64,000 bases of DNA from Salinispora mooreana (GTDB lineage Bacteria > Actinomycetota > Actinomycetes > Mycobacteriales > Micromonosporaceae): contig NZ_KB900614.1 of NCBI RefSeq assembly GCF_000379065.1, positions 4,265 through 68,264 of the forward strand. The letters run 5' to 3'. Below the pieces are notes generated by a model, which made no database searches, had not been told where the DNA came from, and worked only from the letters and a program-made list of their open reading frames with translations. Below are positions 44,668 to 51,262 of this stretch, piece after piece; position 1 is the first letter of the stretch, and each line of letters opens with the position of its first letter. The translations under genes were made by a program, and so were the position numbers.

Positions 44668-45009
44668 TCACCTCCGCCGAACCTGAATAGAAATATGATT
44701 CAAAGGTATCTCCACCGAATTACCCCGACTATCATGGCCGTTAGAGCTGCCGCTCCAATATCAGTTCCCATGCTCATCGTTGGAGTATCTGTAGTAGACA
44801 GCTTTCTTGCCGGACCCGATTTTAGTCCAACGCACGTCGCCGACAAGCACACTATTCGGAAAATGCTCTGCCGCGTCAGTCGGCAGGACGCCCTTCTTGG
44901 GATTGTATGGGTTCGGTCCACCGCGTGGATCATGGTGTCCAGGATTCTCATAGCCAGGAATCCTTGCGCAGGTGTTGTGTACGAGGACCGGGGTGTTGCC
45001 AGCTATCAC
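44668..45009 (-). pseudogene. Orphan toxin cassette A, interrupted by one in-frame stop
   Basis: The frame opens with the last part of an RHS Hint domain: HTYYVIAGNTPVLVHN, with GTG 45009 as the only start. After the HN cleavage point comes the toxin: CARIPGYENPGHHDPRGG and so on to NDEHGN. There TGA (44761-44763) stops it at 82 residues. Past it the same frame continues YWSGSSNGHDSRGNSVEI to a stop at 44668, 3 bp before the immunity gene. One base (TGG to TGA) explains the loss. The toxin domain (about 100 residues) is of unassigned type. Confidence 0.75.
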
Positions 45010-45130
45010 ATAGTACGTGTGGATTTTTAGCCCGTCACGTAGCGTGACTTACGTGTTCATGGCGTTTCACCTGGCCTTTCGTGTATAGCGCCAACTTGCC
45101 ACATCAAAATGTATCGGTGTTGACGGCAAC
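44972..45130. repeat. Cassette repeat R, copy A
   Basis: About 160 bp matching copies at 46961-47132 and 50170-50339. It covers the final Hint codons and roughly 110 bp of noncoding DNA upstream, including CATGGCGTTTCACCTGGCC, and ends in GTTGACGGCAAC. The second 12-mer of the tandem is missing here. Confidence 0.85.
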
Positions 45131-45209
45131 TCGAAGAGACCGTCACCGACAGCCCAGGACCTCGCTGCGCTGCCAGGCCAAACGCATCCCGCTCTCACCA
45201 GCACACCTG

Positions 45210-45228
45210 GTATAGTGTCCGCTATACT
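45210..45228 (+). promoter_or_regulatory. Promoter/operator of the toxin-antitoxin pair
   Basis: The inverted repeat GTATAG/CTATAC (45210-45215, 45222-45227) contains a -10 box TATACT (45223-45228). The toxin ATG follows 7 bp later, so the mRNA is probably leaderless and the antitoxin probably binds this dyad. Confidence 0.7.
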
Positions 45229-45234
45229 CTGGGG

Positions 45235-45597
45235 ATGGCTACTGACGAATGGGAGATCTACCTCGTCAACGAGGTACAGGAGTGGATCGACAACCTCGAT
45301 CCACTCACCCACGCCCGCGTCGTACAAGCCATCGACCTACTCGCCGAAACCGGCCCAGGACTCGGCCGGCCACTGGTCGACACGATCCACGGCTCCACCC
45401 TCGCCAACCTCAAAGAGTTACGCCCCGGCACCGTCCGCATCCTGTTCGCCTTCGACCCGTGGCGCGCCAGCATCCTGCTCGTCGCCGGAGACAAGGCCGG
45501 ACGATGGCAACAGTGGTATACCGAAGCGATCCCCCTGGCCGAGCAACGCTACGAGATCTACCTCAAGGAACGCGCCAAGGAGGACCGACAGCTATGA
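45235..45597 (+). CDS. RelE/HigB-type toxin
   Basis: This 120-aa protein matches the phage-derived Gp49-like/HigB branch of RelE toxins, ribosome-dependent mRNA endonucleases. Visible parts are WEIYLVNEVQEWIDNL, IHGSTLANLKELRPGTVRILFAFDPWRASILLVAGDKAG and the C-terminal YTEAIPLAEQRYEIYL. The toxin-first order with the antitoxin overlapping by ATGA is typical of higBA. It sits between array repeat S1 and repeat R copy A. Confidence 0.9.
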   Translation: MATDEWEIYLVNEVQEWIDNLDPLTHARVVQAIDLLAETGPGLGRPLVDTIHGSTLANLKELRPGTVRILFAFDPWRASILLVAGDKAGRWQQWYTEAIPLAEQRYEIYLKERAKEDRQL

Positions 45598-45911
45598 ACA
45601 GCTACGCACGCTGGAGCGACATCCGCACCGCCCACGTCGAACGCGCCGGCGGCGAACAAGCCGTCGAAGACGGCAAACAGGCACTCCTCGCCACCATCGT
45701 CGGACACCGCCTCGCCGAAGTACGCCGCACCCGCGGCCTGACCCAACAGCAGGTCGCCGACCGCATGGGCGTCACCAAAGGCCGCATCTCCCAGATCGAA
45801 CAAGGCAAAATCTCCGGCCAAGACATCGTCGCCCGATACGCCACCGCCCTCGGCGGACGCCTCCACCAAGCCATCTACTTCGACGACGGCAACATCGCCG
45901 CCATCGCATAG
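45594..45911 (+). CDS. XRE-type antitoxin (HigA-like)
   Basis: This 105-aa protein starts at ATG 45594, overlapping the toxin stop (ATGA). It has an XRE HTH at about 40-95: LAEVRRTRGLTQQQVADRMGVTKGRISQIEQGKISGQDIVARYATALGGRL. It should neutralise the toxin and repress the shared promoter. Confidence 0.9.
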   Translation: MNSYARWSDIRTAHVERAGGEQAVEDGKQALLATIVGHRLAEVRRTRGLTQQQVADRMGVTKGRISQIEQGKISGQDIVARYATALGGRLHQAIYFDDGNIAAIA

Positions 45912-45925
45912 CCCAACCCCACACC

Positions 45926-46260
45926 AAGATCCGACTAGCTCAAAACTGCTCTACAGGATCAAGAACGGCCCGGCAGAGCCGAGCCGCGCACGCGCTGTAG
46001 CCGTTCCGGCCCCGCGCGCACGCCCACCACACCAAGAAGCAAGATCACGGTAAGAACTGCCGAGCCGAACCGTCGGCCGGGGCCTCGACGATCGCCCAGG
46101 GTCAGCACCCACCGCCGAGGCTCCCGGTGATCGGCCGCACCGCTATGCGGCACGCCAGCGAAGATCTGACGTCCGACCACGACGCAGAGACACTACATCG
46201 ATTGCCTCGGATGTATACCTCGCCGTTGACGGCAACGGTGACGGCAACCCGAGCAAACCC
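45926..46260. repeat. Cassette repeat S, copy 1
   Basis: About 335 bp similar to 50538-50872. The best-matching parts are AACTGCTCTACAGG near its left end, the CGGCACGCCA segment in the middle, and the tandem 12-mers GTTGACGGCAAC and GGTGACGGCAAC (46225-46248) at its right end. It lies just downstream of immunity gene B on the minus strand. No gene was seen in it. Confidence 0.75.
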
Positions 46261-46337
46261 CGACAGCCGCCGACACTCTCCCGTCACGCACCGTTATGGT
46301 CGGTAAGTGCCAACACTTTGTACTCGATGACTCCGCG

Positions 46338-46697
46338 CTAATCAGTCGATCGCCGTTCTTGATCAGCAAGGCCACCAAGCTCCGATACCACGCGCCTCAG
46401 AGCCGCCACATATGACCGATAGTCACCAATCGATTGGCGATCCTCATCTGTCACCGGCTCGATCTGATCGAGCGACGACCCCAGTGAACTCACTTCAAGA
46501 ATAAGTTGATCGAGATTTGGAACATCTTGTGCGCGCATTCGACCATCATGGACCTTAGATGCGTATCCAGCGATGTGCCCATCAATGGTTAGAAGCAGGG
46601 AGTTCCAATCTTGCAGCTCCAGTAGTTGCGGATAGGCCGGATAAGGCACGGATCGGAACATCATGAAGGCGTGCCGGAAGTCAGATGAATCAGTCAT
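46338..46697 (-). CDS. Immunity protein of toxin cassette B
   Basis: This 119-aa protein is mostly helical and has no known domain. Its ATG (46695-46697) lies within the last codons of toxin B, overlapping by 8 bp, the usual coupling of toxin and immunity. The role is assigned by position. Confidence 0.65.
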   Translation of the reverse strand: MTDSSDFRHAFMMFRSVPYPAYPQLLELQDWNSLLLTIDGHIAGYASKVHDGRMRAQDVPNLDQLILEVSSLGSSLDQIEPVTDEDRQSIGDYRSYVAALRRVVSELGGLADQERRSTD

Positions 46698-46998
46698 GCC
46701 AGGTCACGATCTTTCCGTCCTTGGTATAGATTCCCTCGCCTCCGCGGAAACCACCTCTGATCTTCCATCCTTCGCTGCCATCTCTCAGTTTCCAAGGAAT
46801 ACGATCTCCTTCGGGAGTTTTGGCCCACAGATTCTTCGCCTCATCTGTGTATTCGGCTAGCGTTCTCCCCTTACCATGCTTACCGACATGATACGTTGCC
46901 GATTCTTCAGCGCTTCTGAATGTTCCAGGCGACCAAGCGTCCACCGGGTCGCACGGTCCCGTGTTGTGAACCAAGACCGGCGTGTTGCCGGCTACCAC
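46690..46998 (-). CDS. Orphan toxin cassette B
   Basis: This 102-aa frame opens at GTG 46998 with VAGNTPVLVHN, the end of the Hint domain, followed by a 90-residue toxin: ESATYHVGKHGKGRTLAEYTDEAKNLW through GGEGIYTKDGKIVTWHD. The S-x-x-YH-x-x-KH pattern resembles RNase-type tips of RHS/CDI proteins (BECR-like), but this is a weak call. A TGA lies in frame just before KSHTYYVV, so it has no signal peptide or RHS body of its own. Confidence 0.72.
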   Translation of the reverse strand: MVAGNTPVLVHNTGPCDPVDAWSPGTFRSAEESATYHVGKHGKGRTLAEYTDEAKNLWAKTPEGDRIPWKLRDGSEGWKIRGGFRGGEGIYTKDGKIVTWHD

Positions 46999-47132
46999 AT
47001 AGTACGTGTGGGATTTTCAGCCCGTCACGTAGTGTGACTTACGTGTTCATGGCGTTTCACCTGGCCTTTCGTGTGTAGCGTCCACCCTGGGCATCGAAAT
47101 GTATCGGTGTTGACGGCGACGGTGACGGCTAC
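46961..47132. repeat. Cassette repeat R, copy B
   Basis: About 172 bp, closest to copy A. It holds the final Hint codons, the noncoding block and the tandem GTTGACGGCGAC and GGTGACGGCTAC (47109-47132). Confidence 0.85.
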
Positions 47133-47181
47133 CTGGGGAGACGTCCGTGCCCTTCAGGGGCCTGGGTATCGATGGCCGGTG

Positions 47182-47655
47182 TTATCCGAGGTAGGGGGTG
47201 TCGCGGTGTTGGGTGTGGTGGTGGAGGCGGAGGCGGACGGTGTCGTGGATGGGGATGTGGTCGAAGTCGGTGGGGTGGATGTAGCGGAGGTCGGTGGATT
47301 CGTCGCTGACGGTGAGTGTGCCGCCGGTGGCTCGGGCGAGGTAGGTGATGGTGAATTCTTGGCGGACTTCGCCGTCGGGGTAGGCGATGACGTGTGCGGG
47401 GTCGGTGTAGATGCCGAGGAGGCCGGTGATGGCGATGTCGAGGCCGGTTTCTTCTTTGACTTCGCGGATGGCGCATTGTTGGAGGGTTTCGCCGATGTTC
47501 ATGGTGCCGCCGGGGAGGGACCAGTTGCCGGAGTCGGTGCGCCGTTGCAGCAGTATGCGGCCGTGTGGGTCGGTGATGATGGCGGCGGCGCCGGGGATGA
47601 GGCTGTTCGGGGTGGGGGCGTGGGGGTCGTGGTAGTGGTCGCGGCGGCCGGTCAC
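47182..47655 (-). CDS. NUDIX hydrolase
   Basis: This 157-aa protein carries the Nudix box from GTMNIGETLQQCAIREVKEETGL, with Glu residues of REVKEE for metal binding. It begins with HYHDPHAPTPNSLIPGAAAII and cleaves some nucleoside diphosphate derivative. GTG 47655 overlaps the XRE stop (GTGA), so the two form an operon. Confidence 0.93.
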   Translation of the reverse strand: MTGRRDHYHDPHAPTPNSLIPGAAAIITDPHGRILLQRRTDSGNWSLPGGTMNIGETLQQCAIREVKEETGLDIAITGLLGIYTDPAHVIAYPDGEVRQEFTITYLARATGGTLTVSDESTDLRYIHPTDFDHIPIHDTVRLRLHHHTQHRDTPYLG

Positions 47656-48398
47656 GGGGTGTGCGTGGGGTAGGGGGTGGTGGTTTGCCAGATCTGTTCG
47701 AACTGGTCGGCGTGGGCGGCGAAGATGCCGTGCGGGGAGAGTTCGCGTAGGTGTAGGGCGGGGTGTTGGTAGCCGCGGGCGCGGTACAGGTGTGGGGTGA
47801 CGATCATTTGGTGGTCGAAGCGGAACACCGAGTTGTACAGGTGCACGGTGTGCAGGCCGATCTGGACGCCGGGCACCTGGTGGAGGGGTTCGCAGAAGTT
47901 GAGTGCGTTGCGGATGCGGCCGGGGAGGGTGCCGCCGATCTGTTCGAGGTTGTCGCGTTCGGCGACGTGTGGGCAGTCGGGGTCGGCGAACGCGAGCCGA
48001 ACCTGGGCGCCGTTGGTGGCTTTGTCGGTGATGAGTTGCATGGTGTGGGGCAGCAACTCTAGGAGGAATGGGTAGGCGTAGCCGAGCAGGTCGATGCGGG
48101 TGGTGGCGCCGGTGAGTAGGGCGGCCCAGATGTGGTGGCCGATGTCGGCGCGGTGGGCGTAGGCGGCGACGACCTCGGCGGTGGCTTCCGCGCCGGGTGC
48201 CTGGTCGGGTCGGGTCTGTGGCCACAGGTCGGCTTCGGTTTCGCCGAGGGCGTCGGCGACGGCGAGGCGGGTGCGTTGGTGCGGGACCCGGCCGGTGAGC
48301 CACCGGGTGACGGTTTTGACGTCCACTCCGACGGCTTCGGCGAGGGCTGCGGGGTTGAGGTGGGCGCGGAGCATGGCCGCGCGGAGTCGGTGACTCAT
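47652..48398 (-). CDS. XRE family transcriptional regulator
   Basis: This 248-aa regulator has an N-terminal HTH (LNPAALAEAVGVDVKTVTRWLTGRVPHQRTRLAVADALG) and a 170-residue C-terminal domain of the type found with NUDIX enzymes in actinomycetes. It is translationally coupled to the NUDIX gene. An inverted repeat sits right before its start. Confidence 0.88.
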   Translation of the reverse strand: MSHRLRAAMLRAHLNPAALAEAVGVDVKTVTRWLTGRVPHQRTRLAVADALGETEADLWPQTRPDQAPGAEATAEVVAAYAHRADIGHHIWAALLTGATTRIDLLGYAYPFLLELLPHTMQLITDKATNGAQVRLAFADPDCPHVAERDNLEQIGGTLPGRIRNALNFCEPLHQVPGVQIGLHTVHLYNSVFRFDHQMIVTPHLYRARGYQHPALHLRELSPHGIFAAHADQFEQIWQTTTPYPTHTP

Positions 48399-48400
48399 AC

Positions 48401-48429
48401 CGTCCCACGGTAGTGGATACGGTGGGACG
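48401..48429 (-). promoter_or_regulatory. Inverted repeat upstream of the XRE gene
   Basis: CGTCCCAC (48401-48408) and GTGGGACG (48422-48429) are perfect complements 13 bp apart, starting 3 bp upstream of the XRE start codon. It is a probable autoregulatory operator. Confidence 0.6.
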
Positions 48430-48664
48430 CACCAGGGTCGTGGAAGTGTCCAGCATGGTGTCTGTCGGGACGTTGGGGTGTCCCGGGGTTGGTTCGTAGG
48501 TTCGGCGGCAAGGGCCTCGCCGGTTCGCTTGCGGCACTTTCGCCGGGCTGGTGGGCGCCAGGGGGAAGGGGCTGTCGCCGGAGACGGGGAGCGGCCCGGT
48601 CGCGGGCTGCGTGGTGGCCTCTTCCCTCTTCCAACGATCCGGGAGGGTGGTGGGGTTGTTGTCG

Positions 48665-48898
48665 ATGCATCAGCCGATACGGCCGCAGTGGGTCTGTGCG
48701 GGATGCGGGGTTCCGTGGCCGTGCCGGACCCGGAAACGGCAGCTCGTGGCGGAGTTCACCGGGGCCCGGGTGTCGCTGATACTGCACCTGTCGGCGTACC
48801 TGGTCCAAGCATGCGAAGACCTACCCCACACCCCATCAGGAGTACTCCACGCACGGTTCCTCGCCTGGCACCGCTCACCCGCACTACACCACGAGTAG
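48665..48898 (+). CDS. Small Cys-rich (CxxC-WPC) protein
   Basis: This 77-aa protein reads MHQPIRPQWVCAGCGVPWPCRTRKRQL, then VSLILHLSAYLVQACEDL and RFLAW. The CxxC plus WPC set could bind zinc. A relative with the same C-C-WPC-R-L spacing and RFLAW end lies at 58910-59134. Both lie near XRE regulators. Its function is unknown. Confidence 0.65.
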   Translation: MHQPIRPQWVCAGCGVPWPCRTRKRQLVAEFTGARVSLILHLSAYLVQACEDLPHTPSGVLHARFLAWHRSPALHHE

Positions 48899-49314
48899 CG
48901 ACACCCCAACCAAGACCGTGCTGGGTCAGGTCGGAGCGCCGCTGACGGGTGGGCCTGTCGGCGACAAGGCCTCAGTTGTCGGTGGGCGGGGTGTAGTCGT
49001 CCGGGTCGGTGTCGTCGGGGTGTAGGGCGCGGTTCATGGCTTCGATGTCGACCAAGAGTTCTCCCGCCCCCGCACCTCGCGACATTCACCACAGTGCATC
49101 GAAGTATTTGCGGCCGTGCCAGCTATCTGACATCAGCCTTGACGCACAACCACGCACTTCTATGCACAGGGACTGACGCAAATACGCAAAGAACGATATT
49201 ACTCCGCCGCGGATCCATGAGTTACGTGGCCGCCTACCCCCTCGTCGACGCCGCGGCCGAAACGAGTCAGTTCATGAACAGCCTCCGCCGCCGAGCTACG
49301 CAACTCAAGCGAGT
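48899..49314. other. Decayed intergenic region with a gene relic
   Basis: The minus strand at 48972-49065 reads ELLVDIEAMNRALHPDDTD and then ends PPTDN-stop, the tail of an unknown protein without a body. The rest (49066-49314) is AT-richer and shows no gene or clear signal. Confidence 0.45.
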
Positions 49315-49803
49315 TCAGCTTATCTCGGTTACGGCCTGGCGCAACAGATCAAGCACGTCATCGCGAAAATCGGGTGCCCCATCAGGAGTTACGATGGTGA
49401 GCACCGAACAGCCATCTCCCAGGAGCAGTGCATCGAAGGGAGAGAATCCGTATTGAGAATCTCGTTGATACGGCTCCTCCCGCATGACGGTCTTGATCAG
49501 ACCTCTCTCGCACGGCTCGTAATAGATAGTCAGCGGGCCCTGCCCTTTCGGATCGGTGAAGTATCCATGTTCTTCCCACGCATCGCTGAGCGCCGAGTCG
49601 CGAGCCACCATCACATCCCCCCGCAAACCGGGGAGTGTGACGGTACCACTTCGCCACTGGGAAAACTCGTGCTGTCGCTCGCCATCGTTGATCGACACCA
49701 GCATCGCTGGCCAACGTTTTCCTAGGGCGTCAAGCATCCGGCCGACCGTGGATGCCAAATCCGCTAGCCCCACGACGACAACCGTGTCCTCGCCGGTAAT
49801 CAT
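49315..49803 (-). CDS. Immunity protein of toxin cassette C
   Basis: This 162-aa protein begins MITGEDTVVVVGLADLASTVG and looks alpha/beta, without membrane helices. Its ATG is 3 bp after the toxin C stop. It is the presumed neutraliser of the HYD1 ADP-ribosyltransferase; no named immunity family was recognised. Confidence 0.65.
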   Translation of the reverse strand: MITGEDTVVVVGLADLASTVGRMLDALGKRWPAMLVSINDGERQHEFSQWRSGTVTLPGLRGDVMVARDSALSDAWEEHGYFTDPKGQGPLTIYYEPCERGLIKTVMREEPYQRDSQYGFSPFDALLLGDGCSVLTIVTPDGAPDFRDDVLDLLRQAVTEIS

Positions 49804-49806
49804 CCC

Positions 49807-50205
49807 TCAACCCCACTTACTGGTGGGCCCGAAGAATCTGGCCCGGTCTCTCGGCACCAGGATTCCACCGGGAATCTCGAAAATATGCCGACCTCTACCT
49901 CCACGTAGCGGCGTCAGAGACGACTTCGGCACCAGAAGCTCCATCACATACTCGCTCTTGGCGGAGGTCAGACCGAGCTTGCTCTTGAAGGCACCCCTTC
50001 CGGCACGCTCGACGTCCGCCGGGCTCATATTGGTGAAGAACGGACCTGCCCCGTTTTTGGAGTCGCCGGGCCGAATATGGTATGGACTACCAGCCCGGAT
50101 CGCGTTGTATCCTTTCTTGTCCGTGTAGTGGAACACCGTGTCGAGATCATCGCCGTCACCACAGTTGCTGTTGTGTACGAGGACCGGCGCGTTGCCGGCC
50201 ACCAC
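49807..50205 (-). CDS. Orphan toxin cassette C, HYD1-type ADP-ribosyltransferase
   Basis: This 132-aa frame opens at GTG 50205 with VAGNAPVLVHN, then carries a domain of the HYD1 group of ADP-ribosyltransferase toxins: VFHYTDKKGYNAIRAG (the H-Y motif), GAGPFFTNMSPADVERAG and RHIFEIPGGILVPRDRARFFGP. The family modifies target proteins with ADP-ribose from NAD. It has no secretion signal or RHS body of its own. The motifs seem intact. Confidence 0.8.
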   Translation of the reverse strand: MVAGNAPVLVHNSNCGDGDDLDTVFHYTDKKGYNAIRAGSPYHIRPGDSKNGAGPFFTNMSPADVERAGRGAFKSKLGLTSAKSEYVMELLVPKSSLTPLRGGRGRHIFEIPGGILVPRDRARFFGPTSKWG

Positions 50206-50339
50206 ATAGTACGTGTGGGATTTTCATCCCGTAACGCAATGCAACTTACGTTCTCATGGCGTTTCACCTGGCCCTTCGTGGGTGGCACCAACTCACCGCA
50301 TCGAAGTTTATCGGTGTTGACGGCAACGGTGACGGCAAC
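50170..50339. repeat. Cassette repeat R, copy C
   Basis: About 170 bp, the most diverged of the three R copies. It holds the Hint end codons, the CATGGCGTTTCACCTGGCC block, and the tandem GTTGACGGCAAC and GGTGACGGCAAC (50316-50339). Confidence 0.82.
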
Positions 50340-50537
50340 CTGGGCAAACACCTGCGCTGTTCGGCGACCAGGGCATCGATGAGCGGTGCCATTGGGGCGG
50401 GACGTGTCGTCGCGCTCAGCTAAGCATGGCGGTGGAGGCAGACGGCGTTCCCAGCGACGAAGACTGGACGCCAGCGCCGCCAAACGCTCTCGCAGCAGCC
50501 GCAACCGCACCCGAAGCACAGCCGGACCAAGGCCCTC
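50340..50537. other. Spacer between repeats R copy C and S copy 2
   Basis: No gene was seen in these 198 bp. Short frames on both strands show no domain and no ribosome site. Confidence 0.4.
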
Positions 50538-50872
50538 GGCCAAGATCCGACTGGCTCAAAACTGCTCTACAGGTATCAAGAAGCGGCCCGACAGAGCCGG
50601 GCCGCGCGCACGCGCTACGGCCTACGGCCACGCGCGCACGCCCACCAACACCGAGCCGCTAGCCAGGAGCCAGGGTGATCCACTCCAAGACCGGGACGAT
50701 TCCTTCACTTGATACTCATCGTGGGTGGCTCCGGGGATCGACGCCGCACCGCCACGCGGCACGCCACTGGTCCCACTTCCGTCGCCATCCCGACCGGGCG
50801 ACACGCCATCGATACATCGACAATCTTCGCGCGCCTTTGACGGCAACCGTGACGGCAACCCGAGCAGCCAAC
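50538..50872. repeat. Cassette repeat S, copy 2
   Basis: The counterpart of 45926-46260, downstream of immunity gene D. It includes AACTGCTCTACAGG, the CGGCACGCCA segment and the tandem 12-mers TTTGACGGCAAC and CGTGACGGCAAC (50836-50859). Confidence 0.75.
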
Positions 50873-50914
50873 GATGACCCCGAACGGACGGCCGTTACGC
50901 TCTGCCATCCCCGA

Positions 50915-51262
50915 CTAATCCGCAGCCCTCCGAGCAGCCCGGTCACCTTCAGGAGTGTTCGCTAACCAGCAGCCTGCACCGAGCGGCTCCCATCCCAGTT
51001 CATCGCACTGCCGAATCACCTGATTCGTCAATTGCTCATGAGTTCCCTTCCATGGCCCGAAACCGTCCTCAGTAATATCTCCGGGGGTCATTAATCCGCT
51101 GTCGACTAACGCACGGACTAGACCGACGGCTGCATCGCGCAATGTGACGCCCTCACTTGAGGCTGAGTCTCGTGCCCCGCCGATGACCCGGTCAATGGGC
51201 ACCCAATCATCCAAACCCTCGGCTAATATTTCCCGAATGACCGATTCACGGCTACTCGACAT
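50915..51262 (-). CDS. Immunity protein of the main RHS toxin (D)
   Basis: This 115-aa protein begins MSSSRESVIREILAEGLDDWVPIDRVIGGA and ends near LGAGCWLANTPEGDRAARRAAD. Its ATG lies inside the last codons of the RHS gene, overlapping by 11 bp, so it is made together with the toxin. The role is assigned by position and size. Confidence 0.72.
   Translation of the reverse strand: MSSSRESVIREILAEGLDDWVPIDRVIGGARDSASSEGVTLRDAAVGLVRALVDSGLMTPGDITEDGFGPWKGTHEQLTNQVIRQCDELGWEPLGAGCWLANTPEGDRAARRAAD

Noticed and set aside
45010..45100. Conserved three-codon ATG-n-ACG-TAA reading frames in the R repeats
   Set aside because: Present in all three R copies, but no convincing ribosome site, and repeat identity alone explains the conservation.
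46209..46250. Repeat VAVTVAV-like peptides encoded on the minus strand at the 12-mer sites
   Set aside because: The frames around the sites differ and lack starts; the DNA repeat, not a peptide, is what is conserved.
47182..48537. A 451-aa minus-strand frame spanning NUDIX and XRE genes
   Set aside because: Only its last 157 residues (NUDIX) make sense; the Arg/Pro/His-rich remainder is a shadow of the XRE gene in another frame.
49066..49314. Possible fifth cassette in the AT-richer stretch next to immunity C
   Set aside because: No VLVHN codons and no supported frame were found there.
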